Part shown: positions 1 through 8,667 of the stretch, piece by piece
Numbering within the stretch: the stretch's first letter is position 1
Layout: the number at the start of each line of letters is the position of its first letter
Assembly (NCBI GenBank): GCA_965202675.1
Contig: OZ241842.1
Coordinates: forward strand, 1,550,001 to 1,614,000
Direction: 5' to 3'
From: CATQHD01 sp965202675
GTDB lineage: Bacteria; Actinomycetota; Acidimicrobiia; Spongiisociales; Spongiisociaceae
DNA: 64,000 bases
Notes under the pieces: generated by a model
Database searches by the model: none
What the model was told of the DNA's origin: nothing
What the model saw: the letters and a program-made list of their open reading frames with translations, nothing else
Made by a program: the position numbers and the translations under genes

Positions 1-1
1 C

Positions 2-394
2 GCCCGCTACGAGCGGGGGCTGGTGCGGGCGGGGGCGTCCTTCGTGGTGCTGGCCACCAACGAGGCGTCCTTCGGGGAAACGCCGGCCAGCGACCAGCTC
101 ATCGCCATCAGCCGGGTGAGGGCCGCCGAGCTGGGGGTTGACATCGTGCACGCCGCCGTTACGGGGCGGTCGGCCTTCGTCTACGCCGACGGGCGGGTGG
201 AGGGTTTGACGGGCCTGTTCGAGGAGGCGGTGTCGAGCGGTGCGGTGCGGACGCGGACGGCCGGCCCCACCCTCTACGTGCGGTGGGGCGACTGGCTCCA
301 GTTGGCGGCCGCGGCGGCCTTCCTGGTCATGTGGGCCCGGAACCTGATCTCCGGCCGCCGCGAGAGAGCGCGGACGGCAGCGCAGCCGCAGTAA
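2..394 (+). CDS. lnt: Apolipoprotein N-acyltransferase, C-terminal fragment (5' end outside window)
   Basis: The frame is open from the left edge and gives 130 residues before a TAA. The sequence has the C-terminal half of the Lnt nitrilase-fold domain: a core LATNEASFGETPASDQL where the family usually has a NDGWFG-type loop, then RAAELGVDIVHAAVTGRSA, a GR turn, a TLYVRWGDW motif and one last membrane helix (LAAAAAFLVMW) before a basic tail. Lnt transfers the third acyl chain to the N-terminal cysteine of lipoproteins in the cytoplasmic membrane. The order of motifs matches the family well. The catalytic Glu and Lys lie outside the window, so activity cannot be judged, and the usual NDGWFG loop is altered here. 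Confidence 0.8.
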   Translation, partial: ARYERGLVRAGASFVVLATNEASFGETPASDQLIAISRVRAAELGVDIVHAAVTGRSAFVYADGRVEGLTGLFEEAVSSGAVRTRTAGPTLYVRWGDWLQLAAAAAFLVMWARNLISGRRERARTAAQPQ

Positions 395-467
395 CTCCGG
401 CGGGGCTCCGGGGCTGCTGATCGTTTCATCCGGAGGCTATTTCGGCAAACGCGAAAAGTTCTTCGAA

Positions 468-745
468 GAACCCCCTAGACGACCGCCCCGAAATGTTGTA
501 TAAAGATGGGGCTTCAAGCACAAACACCGCCCGCCGGTTTCCGGAAGGGTGCGGCGGTCAAAGGCGGTTCCCCGCTCAATCCGGCCCCATCGGCCGGGCG
601 GCCCCACGCGGCCGGCGCAGGACCGTTTCAAGGCGGCGGTGGCGGGGGAGGGCACCCGGCGAAGCCGGGCGGGGGAGGCGCGATTTTCGCGTTCTTTGAG
701 GAGAAGCGGGCCTCGAAAGGGATTTAACCAGGGGGTTCGGGGCAT
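468..745 (+). ncRNA. F2-family promoter-bearing structured intergenic element, copy a
   Basis: A TAGACG -35 (476-481), a 17-bp spacer and a TATAAA -10 (499-504) precede a body that starts with CACAAACACCGCC. The body folds as ACCGCC...GGCGGT with an inner CCGG/CCGG hairpin. A 3' module follows with the perfect stem CCCGGC-GAA-GCCGGG and ends GATTTTCGCGTTCTTTG. The copies near 18.2 and 28.6 kb share promoter spacing, 5' box and 3' module. No start codon with a plausible reading frame is conserved, so I read it as non-coding RNA. It fills most of the gap between lnt and the hydrolase operon. Confidence 0.55.
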
Positions 746-758
746 GGGAAGGCCGGGG

Positions 759-880
759 CTGGTGTGTATTCGGGAGGTTGTCCCTGTTCGGGCTGGGTGT
801 GTATTCGGGGAGGTTGTTCCTGTTCGGGAGAAGGCCGGGACTGGGTGTGTATTCGGGGAGGTTGTCCCTGTTGGAGGGAA
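759..880 (+). repeat. Three imperfect tandem units of about 35-50 bp
   Basis: The unit TGTGTATTCGGGGAGGTTG, followed by T(C/T)CCTGTT, occurs three times in a row (from about 764, 797 and 845), each preceded by CTGG(G). Spacing is uneven and the units drift at their 3' ends, so it is not a CRISPR array. The repeat follows the F2 element directly and has no coding support. No gene is seen from here to the hydrolase stop near 975. Confidence 0.7.
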
Positions 881-974
881 AGCCGGGCTGCGATCCCTCA
901 GGCAACAGCGGAGGGCGAAGGGGTGGCCTGGCGGCGCGTCGTGAACCCGATGAACACAGGCGGCCGGCAGCGGC

Positions 975-1796
975 TTACAGGCGGTGGCGCTTCAGCCAGG
1001 AGAGGGTGAAGTGGTTCCATTCTTCGGCCATCTCGTGGAAGGCTATGTGGCTGGAGGCGGGGCCGGTGAACACGTGCATGGCCGCGCCGGGGATGCGGCG
1101 CTGGACTTCCAGGCCGTAGCGGGTGGGGACCTGCCAATCCACCTCGCCGGAGGTGATCAGGGTGGGCGCTTCGATCCCGCCCAACCGGTCCAGGGCGTCG
1201 TGGGTCTTGTCGGCGTGGAAATGGCCGAGCATTCCCTGCTTGGGCGGCGGGTGGGGGTGCTCCAGGATGAACCCCCGCTCGAAGGCCTCCACGTCCGCCG
1301 GGCGCTCGTTGATGAAATGGGGGCTGGCCACCCACAGCAGGGCTGTCCTGATGTACTGGGCGAAATCATCATGCAGAACCGGCAGCTCGTTGGTCTCGAT
1401 CATCCTGATGAACCACTCGTCCGACCGCCCCCAGGTGCAATGCAGCTGCAGGGTGGCCGCCTTGGAGGGGTGGTTGACGGCCAGCTCCTGGGCAGTGGCG
1501 CTCCCCAGCGACAGCCCCGACACGTGCGCCCGCTCCACTCCGAGGTGATCCAGCAGGGCGGCGGCGTCGTCGCCCAGCACCCGCATCGAGTAGGTGGACG
1601 GGTCGGGCGGGCAGGTGGATCGGCCTGTGCCCCGGGCGTCGTAGGTGATCACCGTGTAGTCGCCCCGGTAGGCCTCCACCTGGGAAGCCCACACGCTGTG
1701 GTCGGCGGCGGTGCCCATGATCAGCAGCAGCGGCGGCCCCGACCCCTCCACCCGATAGAACACCTCGATGCCGGTGGACAGTTCGGCGAACGGCAT
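975..1796 (-). CDS. Alpha/beta-fold hydrolase
   Basis: This 273-residue protein has the alpha/beta hydrolase order: HG-type oxyanion strand (PPLLLIMGTAADHSVW), YDARGTGRS, nucleophile elbow GLSLGS with Ser as nucleophile, an acidic residue after strand 6-7 (SGEVDWQVP) and the catalytic His in SSHIAFHEM. Substrate cannot be told from sequence. The start ATG overlaps the amidase stop by one base (TGATG), so it is the last gene of a leftward RidA/small protein/amidase/hydrolase operon. That context suggests breakdown or detoxification of an amide or ester, which is inference. Confidence 0.85.
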   Translation of the reverse strand: MPFAELSTGIEVFYRVEGSGPPLLLIMGTAADHSVWASQVEAYRGDYTVITYDARGTGRSTCPPDPSTYSMRVLGDDAAALLDHLGVERAHVSGLSLGSATAQELAVNHPSKAATLQLHCTWGRSDEWFIRMIETNELPVLHDDFAQYIRTALLWVASPHFINERPADVEAFERGFILEHPHPPPKQGMLGHFHADKTHDALDRLGGIEAPTLITSGEVDWQVPTRYGLEVQRRIPGAAMHVFTGPASSHIAFHEMAEEWNHFTLSWLKRHRL

Positions 1797-3178
1797 CAGC
1801 CGCCCCCCGGCAACCCGGAAACGTGGACCGGCGGCGTGCGCCCCAGCCCGCCGGACGCCTCCTCGTAGGCCGCCCCCGCCCGCAGGACGGTCCCCTCGCC
1901 GAAGGGCCGGCCCACCAGCTGCAGGCCGATCGGCAGGCCTTCCCGGTCCAACCCGCAGGGAACGCTCAACGCCGGCTGGCCGGACAGGTTGAACGGGGCG
2001 GTGGTGCGCACATACGCCATGTTGACCGACTCCATCTCCCCGCCCAACTCGATCTCCTGCTGATCCGGGCGGACGGCGGCCGCGGGCAGCGTGGGGGAAA
2101 CCAGCAGATCGAGGCGGCGCCCTTCCATCTCCCGGCGGATGGCGCCCCGGATCGCCTCCCTGGCCTGGCAGCCCTTCAGGTAGTGGGAAGCGGGTATCAG
2201 GGTTCCGGCCATGAACACCTGGCGGATGGCGGGGTCGATCAGCTCGGGGCGGTCGCGGAGCAGCCGGCGGTGGTGGGCGGCCGCCTCCGAACCGACGAGG
2301 GCGAACTCGGCGTCCAGCGTGTACTCCAGCTCCGGGATGTCCAGTTCCACCGGCGCCGCCCCCAACCCGGCCAAAACCCCCACCGCCGCCTCGAAGGCAG
2401 CCTCCACGTCGGGCGCCATCGGCGAGAAGGGCGGGCCGGCCAACACCCCGATCCGCATCCCCCGCACCCCGCCCCCCAGCTCCGAGGTGTAATCCCCTCC
2501 CCCGGCCAGCACCTCCAGACTCAAGGCGCAGTCCTCCACCGAGGCGGCCAGCGGCCCCAGGTGATCCAGCGACCAGGCCAACGGTTCCACCCCGCCGGTC
2601 GGCGCCAAGCCGTAGGTGGGTTTCAGGCCGGCCACCCCGCATAGAGCGGCGGGGATGCGGATGGAGCCGCCGGTGTCGCTGCCGATGGCCATCGGAACCA
2701 GCCCCGCCGCCACCGCCGCCCCCGAACCGCCGCTGGAACCCCCCGGAATCCGGGCGGTGTCCCAGGGGTTGGCCGCCGGCAGGCTGTACACGCCGCAGGC
2801 CAGCTCGTGGGTGGTGGTCTTGCCGACGATCACCGCCCCCGCCTTCCGCAGCCGGGACACGACCCGGGCGTCGGCCGGGCGGGGCCGGTCCGGGTAGGCG
2901 GCCGATCCGCAGCGGGTGGGCAGTCCGGCCATATCCACGATGTCCTTGACCGCCGCCGGAACCCCGGTGAGCAGACCGGCCTCTCCTCCCCCGGCCAGCC
3001 GGGCGTCTGCCGCCTCCGCCGCCGCCGACGCCCCTTGCCGGTCGACCAGGGCGAAGGCGTTCAGCCGCCCTTCGAGGCGGTCGACGGCGTCCAGCGTTGC
3101 CGCGGCCAGCTCGGCCGATGTGATCGAGCCGGAGCGCAGCCGCCCCGCCGCCTCCCGGATGGTGCGGGCTACCGCCAT
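1796..3178 (-). CDS. Amidase (amidase signature family)
   Basis: At 460 residues this is typical of GatA-like amidases. The Ser-cisSer-Lys triad is visible: Lys in AAVKDIVDMAG, the Gly/Ser-rich GGSSGGSGAAVAAG, and the nucleophile region GSDTGGSIRIPAALCGV. It probably hydrolyses a small amide rather than acting in tRNA amidation, because no gatB or gatC is adjacent and RidA-like, small-partner and hydrolase genes are. Its start overlaps the upstream 70-residue gene and its stop overlaps the hydrolase start, so translation is probably coupled. Confidence 0.88.
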   Translation of the reverse strand: MAVARTIREAAGRLRSGSITSAELAAATLDAVDRLEGRLNAFALVDRQGASAAAEAADARLAGGGEAGLLTGVPAAVKDIVDMAGLPTRCGSAAYPDRPRPADARVVSRLRKAGAVIVGKTTTHELACGVYSLPAANPWDTARIPGGSSGGSGAAVAAGLVPMAIGSDTGGSIRIPAALCGVAGLKPTYGLAPTGGVEPLAWSLDHLGPLAASVEDCALSLEVLAGGGDYTSELGGGVRGMRIGVLAGPPFSPMAPDVEAAFEAAVGVLAGLGAAPVELDIPELEYTLDAEFALVGSEAAAHHRRLLRDRPELIDPAIRQVFMAGTLIPASHYLKGCQAREAIRGAIRREMEGRRLDLLVSPTLPAAAVRPDQQEIELGGEMESVNMAYVRTTAPFNLSGQPALSVPCGLDREGLPIGLQLVGRPFGEGTVLRAGAAYEEASGGLGRTPPVHVSGLPGGG

Positions 3179-3381
3179 CGCGGATCGAAGCCGGCGGGGC
3201 CGGCCGGAGGGGGCTCTTCCGGTAATCCGTCGAGCAGCTCGTCGAGCCGGGAGTCGGCCGCCCGCCAGCTCTCCAGCGTGCGGGCCGCCTCCGCCGGGTC
3301 GAACGCCGAACCGGACAGTCCGCTGCGGTCCAGCATGCCGGCGGCTTCCTCCGCGGTGACGGAGACGGGCCGCTCAGCCAC
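3169..3381 (-). CDS. Small protein upstream of amidase, possible GatC/AtzG-like partner
   Basis: This 70-residue frame starts with GTG, overlaps the RidA stop by 8 bp and the amidase start by 10 bp, and keeps the codon bias of its neighbours. The sequence is a short acidic helical segment (VTAEEAAGMLDRSGL, then a TLESWRAADSRLDELLDGL helix) with a proline-rich end. Some amidases in catabolic operons have a small GatC-like helper of this size directly upstream, which is the basis of the guess. I see no diagnostic motif, so the function is unproven. Confidence 0.6.
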   Translation of the reverse strand: MAERPVSVTAEEAAGMLDRSGLSGSAFDPAEAARTLESWRAADSRLDELLDGLPEEPPPAGPAGFDPRWR

Positions 3382-3763
3382 TGCCCGGCACCGCGATCAC
3401 GTCTACCTCCATCATCAAACCGGGCAGGCCCAGCGCCGCCGCCTGGACCGCCGTGACCGCCGGAGGAGGCCGCCCGGCGAACACCACCTCCCGGACGGGA
3501 ATCTCCTGGGCGATCTCCCTGATGTCCTGCATGTAATAGGTGACCTTGACCACATCGGCGATGGAGCTGCCCGCCGCCTCCAGCACGTCGGTGATGTTCC
3601 TCCACACCTGGCGCGCCTGCTCCTCCACGGTGCCGCCCACCACCCGGCCCTCCCGGTCCAGAGAGACCTGCCCCGCCAGATAAACGGCGCCGCCCGCCTT
3701 GACGGCGTATGAATACGGCTCCGGCGGCGGGCAGAGGGCATCGGTCTCCACAGCTTCGATCAT
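3374..3763 (-). CDS. RidA/YjgF/YER057c/UK114 family protein
   Basis: These 129 residues carry the Rid layout: PYSYAVKAGGAVYLAGQVSLD near the N-terminus, a central VWRNITDVLEAAGSSIADVVKVTYY helix-strand pair, and PAVTAVQAAALGLPGLMMEVDVIA at the end. The canonical RidA Arg that contacts the imine substrate sits in a (R/N)xA(V/A)xV context, whereas here it is PPPAVTAVQ, so this is more likely a Rid subfamily member than true RidA. The ATG has a good GGGAGG ribosome site 5 bp upstream. It is first in the operon with the small protein, amidase and hydrolase. Confidence 0.85.
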   Translation of the reverse strand: MIEAVETDALCPPPEPYSYAVKAGGAVYLAGQVSLDREGRVVGGTVEEQARQVWRNITDVLEAAGSSIADVVKVTYYMQDIREIAQEIPVREVVFAGRPPPAVTAVQAAALGLPGLMMEVDVIAVPGSG

Positions 3764-3866
3764 CCTGTCCTCCCGGAAAGGCGGCCCTCCCGATCATACC
3801 GATGCCGCGGCCCCCGGGGCGGCGCCGGAAACACCGCTTCCATCGCCCCTCCGCAGGGGCCGGCGG

Positions 3867-5312
3867 TCAGAGCAGGGGTTCGGGCCGGTAGGCGGCGGCT
3901 TCCGGATACCCCCCGACCGCCTGCGCGACCTCGGCGGCGACCGATTCGACCTGGGCGGCGGAGCGGCCGGCCAGGGAGGCGGCGCGGACGATCTCGGCCG
4001 TCTCTTCCCGGGTGAAGGGAAAGGCCGGGTCCCGGCCGAGGGCGGCCCAGAGGTCGAAACTCCTGCCGCGGCGGCGGGCGGCGGCCGCCTCCCGGCTGCG
4101 GGCCTGGATCACTTTGTGGGCCTGCTCGCGGCCCATGCCGGCCCGGACGGCGGCGGTCAGCAGGCAGGAGGCGGAGAGGAACTGGAGATGATCGTCCAGC
4201 TCGGCCTGGATCGGGGCGGGGAAGGCCCGGAAACCGTCCAGGACGTGGAGCAGGGACTCCAGCAGGCCGTCGCAGGCGAAGAAGGCGTCGGGAATCATCA
4301 CCCGCCGCACCACCGAGTCGCTCACATCGCCCTCGTTCCATTGTCGTCCGGACAGAGCGGCGGCCATGGCCAGGTAACCGCTCAGCACCACCGCCAAGCC
4401 GTTGATCCGCTCGCAGGTGCGCATGTTCGTCTTGTGGGGCATGGCAGACGACCCGACCTGCCCCGGTCCGAACCCTTCGGTGACCAGATCGTGGCCGGCC
4501 ATCAGGCGGAGGGTGACCGCCAGGCTGGACGGCCCGGCGGCCAGCCGGACCAGGGCGCCCACCACCTCCAGGTCGAGGGAGCGGGGATAGACCTGCCCGA
4601 CCGAGGCCATGATCCTCTCGAATCCCAGTACCTCGGCCGTCCGCCGCTCCAGGCGGTCGACCTTCGCCTCGTCTCCTTCGAACAGGTCCAGCAGGTCCTG
4701 CTGGACGCCGACCGGACCCTTTAGTCCGCGCAGGGGGTATCCGGCCGCCAGGTCCTCCAGCCGCCGGAAGGCGGCCAGGGTCTCCTCGGCGGCGTCGGCG
4801 AAGCGTTTCCCCAGGGTGGTGGGCTGGGCCGGGACGTTGTGGGTGCGCCCCGCCATCACCGTGCCGCGGTGCTCCCCCGCCAAGGCCGCCATCCGCGCCA
4901 AGGCCGCCGCCGCCTTGCCGAGGATGATCCCCAGGGACCGCCGGATCAGCATCTGCTCTACGTTCTCGGTTACATCGCGGGAGGTGAGGCCCTTGTGGAT
5001 GTGCTCATGCCCCGCCAGCGCGCAGAACTCCTCGATGCGGGCCTTCACATCGTGGCGGTTGGCCTGCTCGCGGGCGCGGATGGAAGCCAGGTCCACCTCA
5101 TGGACTGCGGACCGGTAGTCCTCCACCGCCCCGGCAGGCGCCGGAACCCCCATCTCGATCTGCCCTTCGAGCACCGCAACCCACAGCTCCCGCTCGGCTA
5201 TTACCCGCCCGGCCGGTGACCACAGGGCGCGCATGGGCCCCCCGGCATAGCGGGAGGCCAAAACGTTGGGAACCTCCGCCCGGCCGGAGGCCTCGGTCGA
5301 AATCGAAGGCAT
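3867..5312 (-). CDS. purB: Adenylosuccinate lyase
   Basis: The protein is 481 residues and belongs to the fumarase/aspartase superfamily. Its signature loop GQVGSSAMPHKTNM (catalytic Ser region) and the conserved HEHIHKGLTSRDVTENV with the general-acid His region identify PurB. It cleaves SAICAR and adenylosuccinate to release fumarate in purine synthesis. The NxPAQPTTLGKR segment matches the second conserved His/Thr region of the family. It stands between the beta-hydroxyacid dehydrogenase and the RidA operon on the same strand, with no other pur gene in the window. Confidence 0.9.
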   Translation of the reverse strand: MPSISTEASGRAEVPNVLASRYAGGPMRALWSPAGRVIAERELWVAVLEGQIEMGVPAPAGAVEDYRSAVHEVDLASIRAREQANRHDVKARIEEFCALAGHEHIHKGLTSRDVTENVEQMLIRRSLGIILGKAAAALARMAALAGEHRGTVMAGRTHNVPAQPTTLGKRFADAAEETLAAFRRLEDLAAGYPLRGLKGPVGVQQDLLDLFEGDEAKVDRLERRTAEVLGFERIMASVGQVYPRSLDLEVVGALVRLAAGPSSLAVTLRLMAGHDLVTEGFGPGQVGSSAMPHKTNMRTCERINGLAVVLSGYLAMAAALSGRQWNEGDVSDSVVRRVMIPDAFFACDGLLESLLHVLDGFRAFPAPIQAELDDHLQFLSASCLLTAAVRAGMGREQAHKVIQARSREAAAARRRGRSFDLWAALGRDPAFPFTREETAEIVRAASLAGRSAAQVESVAAEVAQAVGGYPEAAAYRPEPLL

Positions 5313-5342
5313 GACCGGGCGGATGCTACGCGAAGCGGGCGG

Positions 5343-6254
5343 TCAGACCGAGGCGCGGGGCGGATCCCATTCCAGCCCGGCCATGCGCGCCAAGGCGAGG
5401 ATCAGGGACTGGGTGCCCTTCCGCCCCAGGCCCTGGGCTTGGAGCGACACGTACAGCTCGCGGGCCAGCGCCAGGCCCGGGGCCGGGAGCCGCATGGCAG
5501 CCGCCTCCTGCAGGGCGATCCCCATGTCCTTCACGAAGTGGTCGACGAAGAACCCCGGCTCAAAGTCGCCTCGGAGCATCCGGGGGCCGTAGTTGGACAG
5601 AGACCAGGAACCCGCCGCCCCGCCGCTTACCGACTCCATAACCGCGTCCAGGTCCAGCCCCGCCCGCCGTCCGTACAGCAGCGCCTCGGACAGCCCGACC
5701 ACGCAGGCGGCGATCAATATCTGGTTTACCGCCTTGGTGTGCTGGCCGGCGCCCGGCCCTCCCTGGCGGACAATGGTTGCGCCCATCGTCTCGAAGATGG
5801 GGCGGGCGCGCTCCACCGCCTGCTCCTCCCCGCCGATCATTATCGACAGGACGCCGTTGCGGGCGCCCACGTCGCCGCCGCTCACCGGAGCGTCGAGGGC
5901 CGCCGCCCCCATCCGGGCCGCCTGCTCGGCTATCTCCACGGCCAGGGCCGGCTCGGAGGTGGTCATGTCCACCACCATTTCCCCCGCGGAGGTGCCGGCC
6001 AGCAACCCCTCCCCGCCCAAGAACACTTCGCGCACGTCCTCGGGATACCCGACGATGGCGAAGGAGATGTCGGAGGCGGCGGCAACCTCGGCGGGGGTGT
6101 CCGCCCAGCGGGCGCCCCGGTCCAGCAACCCTTGGGCCTTGGCCTTGGTGCGGGTGTTCACGGTTACCGGATATCCGGCGTCCAGAACATGGCCGCACAT
6201 GGCGGCGCCCATCACCCCGGTTCCCACCCATCCCACGGCGGGTTTGGCGGCCAT
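5343..6254 (-). CDS. NAD(P)-dependent beta-hydroxyacid dehydrogenase (HIBADH/GlxR family)
   Basis: A 303-residue protein with an N-terminal Rossmann motif GWVGTGVMGAAM, the substrate-binding DAPVSGGDVGARNG segment and the catalytic Lys in GAGQHTKAVNQIL, exactly as in 3-hydroxyisobutyrate and tartronate semialdehyde reductases. It reduces or oxidises a short beta-hydroxy acid; which one cannot be decided. The start ATG has a very strong AAGGAGGAAGG site. Gene spacing to purB is 30 bp, so cotranscription is likely. Confidence 0.88.
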   Translation of the reverse strand: MAAKPAVGWVGTGVMGAAMCGHVLDAGYPVTVNTRTKAKAQGLLDRGARWADTPAEVAAASDISFAIVGYPEDVREVFLGGEGLLAGTSAGEMVVDMTTSEPALAVEIAEQAARMGAAALDAPVSGGDVGARNGVLSIMIGGEEQAVERARPIFETMGATIVRQGGPGAGQHTKAVNQILIAACVVGLSEALLYGRRAGLDLDAVMESVSGGAAGSWSLSNYGPRMLRGDFEPGFFVDHFVKDMGIALQEAAAMRLPAPGLALARELYVSLQAQGLGRKGTQSLILALARMAGLEWDPPRASV

Positions 6255-6307
6255 TCCTTCCTCCTTTTCGAATTCCGGCCCCGCTCGGCCGGCTCACCGG
6301 CCCGGCG

Positions 6308-7312
6308 TCACCTGGCGATTACCAGCTTGCCGAACTGTTCCCCCGCCTTCATGCGGGCCATGGCGGCCGGGACGTCCTCGAATCCGTACACCCGGTCCAC
6401 CAGCACCGGCATCTCCCCGTCCGCCGCCCAGGATGTGACCTGGGCGAAGTCCTCGCGGTCGAACATGGTGGAGCCGATGATCTCGTGGTGACGGAAGAAC
6501 AGCCTCGGCACTACCACCTCCACCTTGGCGCCGGTGGTCGAGCCGCAGGTAACCAGCCGTCCGCCGGGGGCGAGGGAGCGCATCGACTGTTCCCAGGTGG
6601 CCGGACCCACGTTCTCGAACACCACGTCGGCCTGCCGCCCCGCCGCCGTCCGCAGCTCCTTCGAGAACTCCCCGGCGGAGTCGAAGCCGCCCGCCGCCCC
6701 CAGCTCGACGGCGCGGGCGATCTTGCCGGGGTCGCGGGACGTAACGTAGACCTCGGCGCCCAGGATCAACCCGATGAGCAGACCGGCGGAGCTGACCCCT
6801 CCCCCCACGCCCGCCACCAGCATCAGATCCCCCTCCGAGAGCCTCGCCCGGCGCAGCATCCGGCGGGCGGTGCCGGCGGCCAGCCCGTAGGCGGCGGCCC
6901 GATCCCAGTCGAGGGAGGCCGGCTTGGGCGCCGCGTTGGAAGCCGGGACCACGACGTACTCCCCCATCGTTCCCCAGACGTGCTCGCCCAGCACCTCCAG
7001 CCTGCCCTGGTACGGAATGCGGCCGGCGGGGGGGGCTAAACCGAGGCTGGGGTCGATGATCACCTCGTCGCCCTCGGCCAAGCCGTCCACCCCCTCACCC
7101 AAGGCGTCGACCACCCCGGCGCCGTCTCCTCCGGGAACGTGGGGAAAACGCTTGGGGGCGGGCAGACCCATGGACATCCACAGGTCCAGGCGGTTGAGCG
7201 CCGACCTGACCAACTTCACCCGCACCTCGCCCGGACCGGGGGCCGGTGTGTCCACCTCGGCCAGGGTGTAGGAGGAAATGCCCTTGGTGTCGTTCAGAAT
7301 CCATGCCCGCAT
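6308..7312 (-). CDS. Zinc-type/quinone-reductase-like MDR alcohol dehydrogenase
   Basis: The 334-residue protein has the GroES-like N-terminal domain (LVRSALNRLDLWMSMG, then HVPGGDGAGVVDALGEGV) and a Rossmann domain with VAGVGGGVSSAGLLIG. It lacks the structural-zinc cysteine cluster of classical alcohol dehydrogenases, and a catalytic Cys is replaced (LNRLD), so it may be a zinc-independent NADPH:quinone or enoyl reductase type. I chose the ATG at 7312 (MRAWIL) over a TTG six codons upstream because MRA(W/V) is the usual MDR start. Confidence 0.85.
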   Translation of the reverse strand: MRAWILNDTKGISSYTLAEVDTPAPGPGEVRVKLVRSALNRLDLWMSMGLPAPKRFPHVPGGDGAGVVDALGEGVDGLAEGDEVIIDPSLGLAPPAGRIPYQGRLEVLGEHVWGTMGEYVVVPASNAAPKPASLDWDRAAAYGLAAGTARRMLRRARLSEGDLMLVAGVGGGVSSAGLLIGLILGAEVYVTSRDPGKIARAVELGAAGGFDSAGEFSKELRTAAGRQADVVFENVGPATWEQSMRSLAPGGRLVTCGSTTGAKVEVVVPRLFFRHHEIIGSTMFDREDFAQVTSWAADGEMPVLVDRVYGFEDVPAAMARMKAGEQFGKLVIAR

Positions 7313-7419
7313 GTCGCATAAGGATACCAAACGGAGCAGAGGTGCGGATCACGCGGCCCTCCCGACACCTGTGTGGACGGCGAGGCAAAGGGCAATGGGT
7401 TCCATCAACGTCCGCCGCC

Positions 7420-7448
7420 CGAATCTTTTCTCCCGCGTCCGGTATACT
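7420..7448 (+). promoter_or_regulatory. Putative promoter of the Ymh-like gene, leaderless
   Basis: A TATACT -10 box (7443-7448) ends 7 bp before the ATG at 7456. Transcription would begin at or next to the start codon and there is no Shine-Dalgarno sequence. The -35 region is weak. The same arrangement is seen for the Fic gene and the 51.6-kb pair. Confidence 0.5.
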
Positions 7449-7455
7449 ACGGGTA

Positions 7456-8268
7456 ATGAGCAACAAAAGTGTAATTAAGCCTTTCTCGGCAGGCTTGATC
7501 GAACAACTAGCAAAGATGATGGGAAATCATCTCAACGGCACCCAGATCGGAACCGTACTGGAGGGTGCCACCATCAAAGATGTCGAGGGGGCAGGACAGA
7601 CAAAGTGGAAGCGAATATATCAGTCCTTGGTTTGCCACCAGAATAAGGACAAATCTGGTAACTGTGTGATTAGATTCGTCACGGAAGCTTTGGATCCAGT
7701 TCGTTATCTAGACAAACCTGCCGAGATGTCGGAACTAAAAGGCAAGCTTAACGAGGTGTTGATCTATGCAGGGCTCGAGGTTACGGATGAAGGCAAAGTA
7801 GCACGGAAAAAAGGCGGCGCAGCAAAAACCCTTGATGAAGCAACAAAACGCGCTGGCGCTATCTACAATGAACTCCAACGCCGCAACGTCCATTCAGAGG
7901 TGCTTAAGTATTGCAATACCGAGTTATTTCAAAAGAACAATTTCCACGCATTGCTAGAAGCATCAAAGAGCATTCCGGACCGTCTAAGGACTATGACAGG
8001 TCGCAAGGAGGACGGAGCAATCTTAGTACAAGAAACCTTATTGTCGCGAGACAATAAACTTGTTTCTATAAACGCAGATGAAGATGAAACTGACCGGAGC
8101 GAGCAAAAAGGATTTGGTAACCTCATCATCGGCCTCTTAGGTATGTACCGCAATACAACGGCCCATCCAGCCAAGATACATCGTGAGGTTACGGATGAAG
8201 AATTGCTTGAAGCTTTTGCTGCCTTTTCAATGGTACATCGTCGTCTTGACGACGCGAAGAAGGGTTGA
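7456..8268 (+). CDS. TIGR02391 (Ymh) family protein with HEPN-like RNxxxH motif
   Basis: The 270-residue product ends in the Ymh-type block: NNFHALLEASKSIPDRLR, then DGAILVQETLL, and GFGNLIIGLLGMYRNTTAHP. The RNTTAH hexapeptide is the R-N-x3-H signature of HEPN nucleases, so RNase activity is a reasonable inference. The N-terminal half (about 130 residues) is a separate, unrecognised region. Base composition is clearly more AT-rich than the flanking genes and the codons differ, indicating acquisition by transfer. It is followed 2 bp later by a small membrane-protein gene, probably in one transcript. A role in phage or plasmid defence is possible but not shown. Confidence 0.7.
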   Translation: MSNKSVIKPFSAGLIEQLAKMMGNHLNGTQIGTVLEGATIKDVEGAGQTKWKRIYQSLVCHQNKDKSGNCVIRFVTEALDPVRYLDKPAEMSELKGKLNEVLIYAGLEVTDEGKVARKKGGAAKTLDEATKRAGAIYNELQRRNVHSEVLKYCNTELFQKNNFHALLEASKSIPDRLRTMTGRKEDGAILVQETLLSRDNKLVSINADEDETDRSEQKGFGNLIIGLLGMYRNTTAHPAKIHREVTDEELLEAFAAFSMVHRRLDDAKKG

Positions 8269-8270
8269 TA

Positions 8271-8630
8271 ATGAGAAAAGAAGAACAACAACAATCACAA
8301 GAGCCAGGCGACGCGAAGAGACTCGGTTGGCGGCTCAGCTTGAACTGGGAAGGCAAGCCCAGGTCGAAAGAAGAGAAGCAGGCGAGTTCCCTTATCTGGG
8401 CAGGACGGTTTCTTATCCTGCTCTCGCTGGCGGTAATGCTCGGGGTAGAGGTGTCCGTATTATTCGGATGGTTGGCGGCAGCCATACTGTTGATCTACAC
8501 GCTCTATGTCGTGATCTTCTGGCGGACTGTCCGGGCCGGGAGGGCGTCGGCGGCCTACCTCGCGGTAATCGCCCTGGCGTTGGCCGTGCTCTTTATATGG
8601 TCCACCGTAAGCCGCATGCTGGGGGGATGA
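8271..8630 (+). CDS. Small membrane protein paired with the Ymh-like gene
   Basis: The 119-residue protein has a charged, Gln/Lys-rich N-terminus of about 45 residues. Three hydrophobic helices follow: ASSLIWAGRFLILLSLAVML, VLFGWLAAAILLIYTLYVVI and AAYLAVIALALAVLFIW. The ATG follows the upstream stop by two bases. Codon use shifts from AT-rich at the 5' end to GC-rich at the 3' end, as if the islet boundary runs through this gene. No family recognised. Confidence 0.65.
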   Translation: MRKEEQQQSQEPGDAKRLGWRLSLNWEGKPRSKEEKQASSLIWAGRFLILLSLAVMLGVEVSVLFGWLAAAILLIYTLYVVIFWRTVRAGRASAAYLAVIALALAVLFIWSTVSRMLGG

Positions 8631-8667
8631 AACCGGCTCATCGCGTGAACTTCTGCGGCTAGGTGAG

